Below are positions 57,741 to 64,000 of a DNA stretch of 64,000 nt, in pieces. The position numbers and the translations under genes were made by a program. Within the stretch, counting starts at the first letter, position 1, and every line of letters starts with the position of its first letter. The notes below the pieces were generated by a model. That model was not told the DNA's origin. It saw only the letters and a list, made by a program, of their open reading frames with translations, and searched no databases. This DNA is from Mucidula mucida (Eukaryota; Basidiomycota; Agaricomycetes; Agaricales; Physalacriaceae): the NCBI GenBank assembly GCA_015501055.1, contig JADNYV010000001.1:1240001-1304000 (forward strand). Direction: 5' to 3'.

Positions 57741-60700
57741 CTATTCATCTTCATACACAATTTCCGATTCATCATCAACTAGGAAACTGTCAAACTCATA
57801 CTCGTCCGCCACGTCATCTGGCCGTGTCGGCGAACTCGACACCAGACCCCCACGAGCAGGCATGCGGATGCTCCCTCGACCAAATCTACCACGGCGTTGC
57901 GGTGGTCGAGAAAACTGGGGTTTATTCTCCCCATTTGGCGCTTGAGTCATCAAACTCTGCCGATACATCTGAGTCTGAGCGTAAGAAGGTGATGCCTGAG
58001 TTTCCGGAAGAGCCTCCAGAAACTCGCGATCAGATTCTCTCTCTGAAGCACTGCCAGAGCTGCCTTCACTCGTTTCATCTCCGGAGTGTATAGCAGCATC
58101 GTCCCAAACACCGTCTATCTGTCTGGTCGGCTTCATCCCGCGTTTCTTTAGTCGTTGAACTTCCGGTGACTGTGGTCGGCGGAGACGTCCAAAGGAGGGC
58201 GATGAGTCTTCTGAGGGTGTTAGATCCGCAATTCTTCTTTTCCTCGCTGCGCCAAGACGGCGAACTGGATATGTGGGGGGGAATGGCGTCTCCGCTGAAG
58301 GCGAAGTGAGACTCTTCGGGGAAGAAACCTGCTTACAGGCGACGCCACCTCCATTTCGACATCACTGTCATCTGATATAACCACAAGTGATACATCAGGG
58401 TCAGATAAATCTCTATGAGATTTCGCTCTAGAAGAAGTGAACGCGGATGAATTTTGCAAAACATTCTTTGAGGATCCAGGTGAGCTTAGGATGTCGAATT
58501 GGACGTCGTCGTTGTCGTCATTCTCTATCAGCCAACTCATATCAGCATCAACGTCGCCTGATATCTTCACTTGAGGAGACATAGATATTCCTTTGGGCGA
58601 GCTCCAGGGACCTAACGTCGAGATGAGAAATCGTCGGATCAATCATAGGTGACTCGCCAAGTTTATGGTCGCTTTCATTGTCCGAATCAGTGAGATCGAT
58701 AACATCGTCGGATAGTCTCTCAGGCGAGCGTGAGACTGAAGAGGAACAGGGACGATGGGAATGTGAGGGAGCAGGAGGAGTGAGGCCGCGTTCAATGGCA
58801 AGATCATCCGAATCATCCATTTGCTGGCTCATGGTTGGCTCTATCAACTTGAGTTTCTTTGTCCGCCGCCCGTTATCCCCATCAATGGTCTTCGACTTAC
58901 GCATTGCATGTTTCCCTTTCCCTTTAGACTTGGTGGATGTCTCCGATTTGGCGCGTCGGGGAGGCGGAGCAGTCAATCCTAGCTCAAGTTCGCGATCTAT
59001 GTCGTCGTCCTCACCGGCAAGGTCCAAGTCTTCGACGGGTACGATGAGCTTGGCCTTCTTCAGCTTCTTTCCCTTTACTCTCAACTCGTTAGCTGTGACG
59101 AAGTCCGTGCTTGCGCCAGCTGGGATGTTACGGTCGATAGCCGTATCCCTTTTCCGCTTCTTGGCTGGTTGCGTAGAGTCGTTTGTCGATCTCTTCCGTC
59201 CGGACTCCGGGCGAACGTATTCCTCGATATCCATGTTCTTTTCTAGACAGGCGGGATGAATATGATCGGGAAGGAGTCGCTCGACATCAGCATAGAGCTC
59301 AAGCTGGTTGCCGCTCCATATTGTCTTCTGCACGTGTTTGTAGGTGTCTTTGGCCTTGTCCAAGTTGAATTCCTCTCTGCCTTCTGAGAGTAAGACGTCA
59401 ACCACACCAGCCCGTTTACGGCCTGTCCTTCCTAAGCGTTGTAACTGTAAAACGGACTTTAATACTGCTCAGATAGTATAGTGTGGATACAATATACCAT
59501 TCGAATGGGAGTTTTCTGGGCGTCATAGCAGATGATGAGGTCGACTTCGCCAATGTCGAGACCCTCTTCCCCAATACATGTGGCGACAAGCACATTAAAC
59601 TCATTATTCTTGAACTTCTGAATGACCTAGCAGAACAGCACGGTGAGTTGTTTCCTCAGATCGACTAGAGAGGTACGAACTTCCAACTGCACTCTTTGCG
59701 CCAACCCTTTGCGGCCTTCCTTGTCGGTGCCTTGTCCAATAAATCTGCTGGCACGAATGATGGGGCTCTCGGCATTTAGAAAGTCGACAAGCTCTTCCAC
59801 ACATGGCCTGAACGTGGCAAAGACCATCACTTTGGTAGATTCTGTAGGTCCCTCGTCGGGATCGTTTGGGGGGCGTCGGGTCAAGTGCTGTAAGATGAGA
59901 CCCTTCAGGAGATCCATCTTGGGATGAGTAGGAAATCCTCGGGCGTTATGGCGCTCCAATTCCTTCATCACGGCTTGATAAGCAGGCTCACTTCTTAGTT
60001 TTTGTCGAATGGTCTCCTTCTTCTTGCCCTCAGTGGCTTTCTTATCATCAGGAAGGTCTAGCAGCGCCTTGTGACACATTTTCATCGTACCCTCGATCTA
60101 ACACAATTGATGAGCCGCTTAGTAGATATGTAGTCAAACTTACCAGATATCCCATCACGCGTGCAAGCGAAGCAAGTAGACTAAGAGAGCCGGATGCCCA
60201 GCGTTGGTGCGCTTGAATGGTTTGCTGGCGGGCCTGGAATGCGTAAGGATGAATAGTAACCAGGTTGACAGTATGATTGAATATGCCAGCGCGCGCTACA
60301 TCCTTCAGGTGGATCTAGGCAAATATTCTCAGCAATCAGGTACCCAAGTGCAAACAATCGACTCACTTCCATGAGTTTGACGAGAAGATCGCGGACTCCT
60401 ACAAACTCCTCCGTCATCTTGATGATGTGTTGCTCAACTTTCTACGGTCCAGTGAGTTAGTTTCTCTCGAGACGGATCAACTTAGTCAACCTTCTCGTGG
60501 ATGTACTGCTTCAAGTCAAGACTGTTCTCATCTCGTATCTCGATTCTGCTGATGTGCAAACCATCGATCAAATTTTGTACGGCTTCCGGATTGCTGCCTG
60601 GCGTTGCGGTTAGAGCGAGCACACGGAAATGAGGGTTTTTCGCCATCATGAATCGAATGACTTGATTGTAGGCGTAGTCCCCAGTAGCCCGATGGGCTTC

Positions 60701-61959
60701 ATCTGGAATAATGGTCAGAAGAGTTCCCTTCATGTCGTCTGAGTGCTCACCGATAACGATGAGGATGATCTTTGAAACGTCACAATTCTCCGATACCAAG
60801 TCGTTGATCAGAGTCTGAGGAGTCATGTAGAAAACACGCTTTTCTTTCCACTGAAAGGGGGAATACTGAGAATCCATGCTTTGTAGAGTACTCGTTCACT
60901 CACAGCACGCGCGCGCATGGGCTTTGGATTCTGACCAGTGAGTTCGATCGCGTCACTTCCAGGTATACCACACGTCTTGTGGGACGCCTCGATTTGCTGA
61001 GCAACTAGAGGCTTCGTTGGGGCAACAAAAACGACTTTACCCTCGGGAAACCAACGATAAACTTGATGGATAAGCGATCCCTGATTCTTTCGAAAGACGG
61101 AAGAACGTACAATTAAGCATGACTACTCCCGCTACGAATGTCTTGCCTAAGCCTGTGGGTAACGCTACTATCGTGTTATCCCACAAACAGTGCTTCACAA
61201 TGTTATACTGGTAATCGCGCTTTGGCTGATTCAATGGATAAATCCAATGCTTCGCCTCCAGGAGATCTGGTTGCAGTTTCATCGATGGGGGCTAACATCA
61301 CGGTTAGATGGCTAAAATATAGTGTAGTTGACTTACTGGACTAGATAGAATTGGATTTCATGGTAAGAAGACATGAGTGACCCAAGATGACTTACCCAAC
61401 TACAGACGCGTATTGTCAGAACAGGTCAGAACGCCGGAAGAGAAGACGTACGGGGGACAAAGGGAGCAGGGAACTGCTCAAATTCGACTTCCTCTTCGTC
61501 ATCAGTGTCATCTCCATTGTTGGCCGACCGCCCTTTGCCCTTCGGCTTTCGTATGCCAGTCTTCGCAAATTCAGTATGATCCCACTGCTTGGTCTTGGGG
61601 GCTTGCTGTCCAAAGGGTGCCTTTGGCGGAGCCTTCTCCTTTCTAGGCGCCTGTGTACTGGTAGAGGGCAAGACATCTCCGAAGAGCGTGGTCTGCCTGT
61701 GACTTGTAGGTTTACTAGACGACGCGACCTGGCGATTGGCATTTTGTTGGGAAACATATAGCTCTGCATGTTCGAGTTCCTCGTCGTTGAAATCGAAGGT
61801 GATATCATCAAAGGAATCTTCGGTTTCGACTGGCTTTGGGCGACTGGTAGAGGCTGGCCGAGAATTAGATGATGCGGTCGCCTTGGCCTGAATGGCATCC
61901 AGTTCGTCAAGAAACGCGTCGTCGAATTCTTCATCGTCGAATAAATCGTCAGAGCTCAT
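57741..61959 (-). CDS. MPH1: DNA helicase Mph1 (FANCM homologue)
   Basis: Begins [21 protein letters not shown] and has a disordered 200-residue front. The core starts [17 protein letters not shown], Walker [15 protein letters not shown], then [18 protein letters not shown], motif [18 protein letters not shown] (assembled across an intron), motif [36 protein letters not shown] and motif [14 protein letters not shown]. The C-terminal 500 residues are charged and Ser-rich with many Lys blocks and [12 protein letters not shown]. The end is [19 protein letters not shown]. Mph1/FANCM remodels stalled forks and limits crossovers. Frame breaks near 58615 and 58390 disturb only the disordered tail; the helicase exons appear intact where I followed them. 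Divergent from the RBM26-like gene with 145 bp between starts. Confidence 0.88.
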
Positions 61960-62104
61960 AGTGGTTGAGGCAAGAGGCGGTAACGACCAAACAATGAGTC
62001 TGAACTGATCGTGTCAGGTGGACGTCCCATGTGTAAGCAAGCACTTTACTCTCTTCCTGGAATTTCGCTGTGCACGGAGACTGCACACTGTCCTGCTCAA
62101 TTTC

Positions 62105-64000
62105 ATGATTTTTGACCCGACGACTGCCCCACATCTCAAGCCATGGCTTGTTAGAACCTTGGAACCAATGTGCGTTCTATTTCCTATTATTTTCAGGTTG
62201 ATATCAACGCCGCTTTTTTCTCAGATGTGACGCCGAACCCGGCGCACTTGCAGAATACATTCTTGCATTGCTCAAGCACAACGTGCCAGAAAATGAGATG
62301 CGTAAAGAGCTCGCCGTCCAGCTCGACGAATTCCTTGAGAAGGGTACGCTTCATCTCTCACATCGTACACCGTTCTTGACAGCGCTCTACAGAATGTCAA
62401 CCGTTCATCGATACTCTCTTCGCTGTACTCAGAACAAAGTCATACGTACCCTATACCACCGTATCTAGCTCATCGCTGCCACCGAAATCCTCAGACAATG
62501 GCATCCCCATCCCACTCGACAGTCTCATATCACCATCTGTCCCAACATCTCCCAGTCGCACTCGAAAACGCAGTCTAGACGATGTGGGAGACGGTCGCCC
62601 GTTGATAAAGGGTCCCCGCATCAGCGGTGACGGCAACTATCCGCGCTTTGGCAATGGAAATGGCAGAGGTCCTTCAGATACGCGAGCAGGAACATGGAAC
62701 AACGGAGACCAGATGTTGAATGGTTATGGTGACTCTTCCGCGCAGATGAGGGGCAATGGCATGGGCTACATGGGCAATGGCAGGCGCCCACAGGCATACC
62801 AGCCTCCTGAGATGAAGCGAGGCATATGTCGTGATTATCATAGTGCGCCGTCAAATTTCCCTCCTGGTTTCAAGAGCTCACGACCTTCTAGATAATGGTT
62901 ACTGTTCTCGTGGTGCACTCTGCAAGTTCAGTCATGGCGAGGATGCGGTCATACCTGGCCAAATGTTCCCCACAAACGGCGCTCCCATGGGAGGGCAAGG
63001 GCTTCCATTCATGCCCATGTTCAACCAGTTTGGACATCATAACGGTTCGGGTGCCACCTACGATCCCCGCGAATCGCGAATGGACATTCGTGGTCCTGTG
63101 AACGGCCGGTCACATATGCGTCCCGCATTTCTCCCTCGGGCAGAAGACGGGTCTCGAGTTGTACACGCTTCTGGGGAACTCCCAGTGATACAGGATCTCA
63201 CGCCAAATATTCCACACAATGAAGTCACCCCAAACCCCCATCCCTCTCAGCCCGTGACTTCCCATCCCGACTCCCGTAGACCATCTCACCCAGGTGACGT
63301 TGTTATGGGTGGTGCTCCACCACCGATACAGGCATTTCCGCCTCCGTCGGTCGGTCTCAATGGTGATGTTGACATGATTCCACCCAATGGACGCTCCAAC
63401 TTTCCTCATCACATTCCGAGAGGGAGTAGACCGCCAGTTGCCCAAGGACGAGGTACATTTGGGGACGTCCCTTCTATCCGTCCCGAGCGACGGCGTGACA
63501 AAACTCTGGTGGTGGAGAAAATCCCTACCGACAAATTGTCGCTGGAGCATGTCAACGACTGGTTCAAGCGCTTCGGAACCGTTACCAATGTTGCAATCGA
63601 CAAGGCTCAAGCAAAAGCTTTGGTCAGCTTCTCTGAACACGAAGAAGCGCATGCCGCATGGAAATCGGAGGACGCTGTGTTTAACAACCGCTTCGTAAAA
63701 GTATTTTGGCATCGTCCAATGGAGGGACATGGTCAAATTGGCGCAAAGATGCTGGCGGCATCCGCCCCACTCGTTGCCACTATGTCTGTGAAGGAATCAT
63801 CCGTTCCTCGCCCAACTCCCCCTACTCCTTCTCGAAAATCTTCGACCCCATCCAGTAATGCTGGAGCTATCGCCGCCAAGCAAAAGCAACTCGAAGAGAA
63901 AATAGCTGAGCAGAGGAGTCTGATGGCTTCGCTAGAGACTGCTACCGGAGAGGAGAAGAAGAAACTCATGGTGCGATTGAAAGAGTTGAGCTCTTCGTTT
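62105..64000 (+). CDS. RBM26/27-like RNA-binding protein (PWI-like, CCCH finger, RRM), partial at the 3' end
   Basis: MIFDPTTAPHLKPWLVRTLEP joins to ICDAEPGALAEYILALLKHN and MRKELAVQLDEFLEKE, the PWI-like N-domain of RBM26/27. A Ser/Pro stretch leads to a CCCH zinc finger GICRDYHNNGYCSRGALCKFSH (C-x8-C-x5-C-x3-H, completed across an intron). A Pro/Gly/Met-rich linker, an RRM (KTLVVEKIPTDKLSLEHVN, AKALVSFSEHEEAHAAW) and a coiled coil (AAKQKQLEEKIAEQRSLMASLE) follow. The metazoan relatives belong to the nuclear PAXT exosome-targeting connection, suggesting a role in nuclear RNA turnover here (inference). Four exons with clean joins and no frame break up to the window edge, where the coiled coil is still open. 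Confidence 0.87.

Overview
The window is nuclear DNA of a filamentous fungus, almost certainly a basidiomycete of the mushroom-forming type. Genes lie on both strands, a few hundred bases or less apart. Nearly every gene is cut by many introns of about 45-60 nt, so long open frames are rare and most proteins have to be assembled from short exons. The gene set is eukaryotic housekeeping: RNA helicases, SNARE, small Tim, proteasome, V-ATPase, SAGA, bromodomain factor and frataxin. I see no transposon, virus, CRISPR array, tRNA, rRNA or horizontally acquired cluster.

Layout. 1-13.7 kb: the 3' tail of an unknown gene, a divergent Pth2-like gene, HAS1, a Pom33/TMEM33 protein, a small membrane orphan, a CBS+PB1 protein, PRP43, SGF11 and a second, canonical PTH2. 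14-21.7 kb: a UPF0658 Golgi protein, BET1, a Yippee protein, a small hypothetical gene and a Ras-like GTPase, with two gene-poor stretches of about 2 kb around the Ras gene. 23.7-36 kb: UTP4, TIM10, a tiny zinc-finger gene of very short exons, threonine aldolase, URB2 and an RBR E3 ligase. 36-48.4 kb: a multi-KH protein, VMA5, a mercaptopyruvate sulfurtransferase, an orphan, a tandem pair of secreted BIM1/X325 copper proteins, a mitochondrial rhodanese and PUP3. 48.5-64 kb: a G-patch/zinc-finger protein, a double-bromodomain factor, WDR70, an orphan nuclear protein, frataxin, the MPH1/FANCM helicase and the start of an RBM26/27-like gene that runs off the end.

Functional themes. Four ribosome-biogenesis genes (HAS1, PRP43, UTP4, URB2) lie within 34 kb. 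Chromatin and genome-maintenance genes are SGF11, BDF1, WDR70 and MPH1. Metal, sulfur and mitochondrial genes are the BIM1-like pair, frataxin, the two rhodanese-family genes and TIM10. Many neighbours are divergent pairs sharing 85-245 bp.

The most notable observations are: (1) two Pth2 paralogues that share exon lengths and even a 6-nt microexon, one of which has lost the canonical active-site residues; (2) five GC-AG introns, one of them at a site where its tandem paralogue uses GT-AG; (3) more than 30 single-base frame breaks spread over essential genes. The breaks are mostly missing bases and look like residual assembly error rather than gene death. Gene spans below run from start to stop codon and include introns. 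Exon joins were inferred by eye from splice signals and family conservation.
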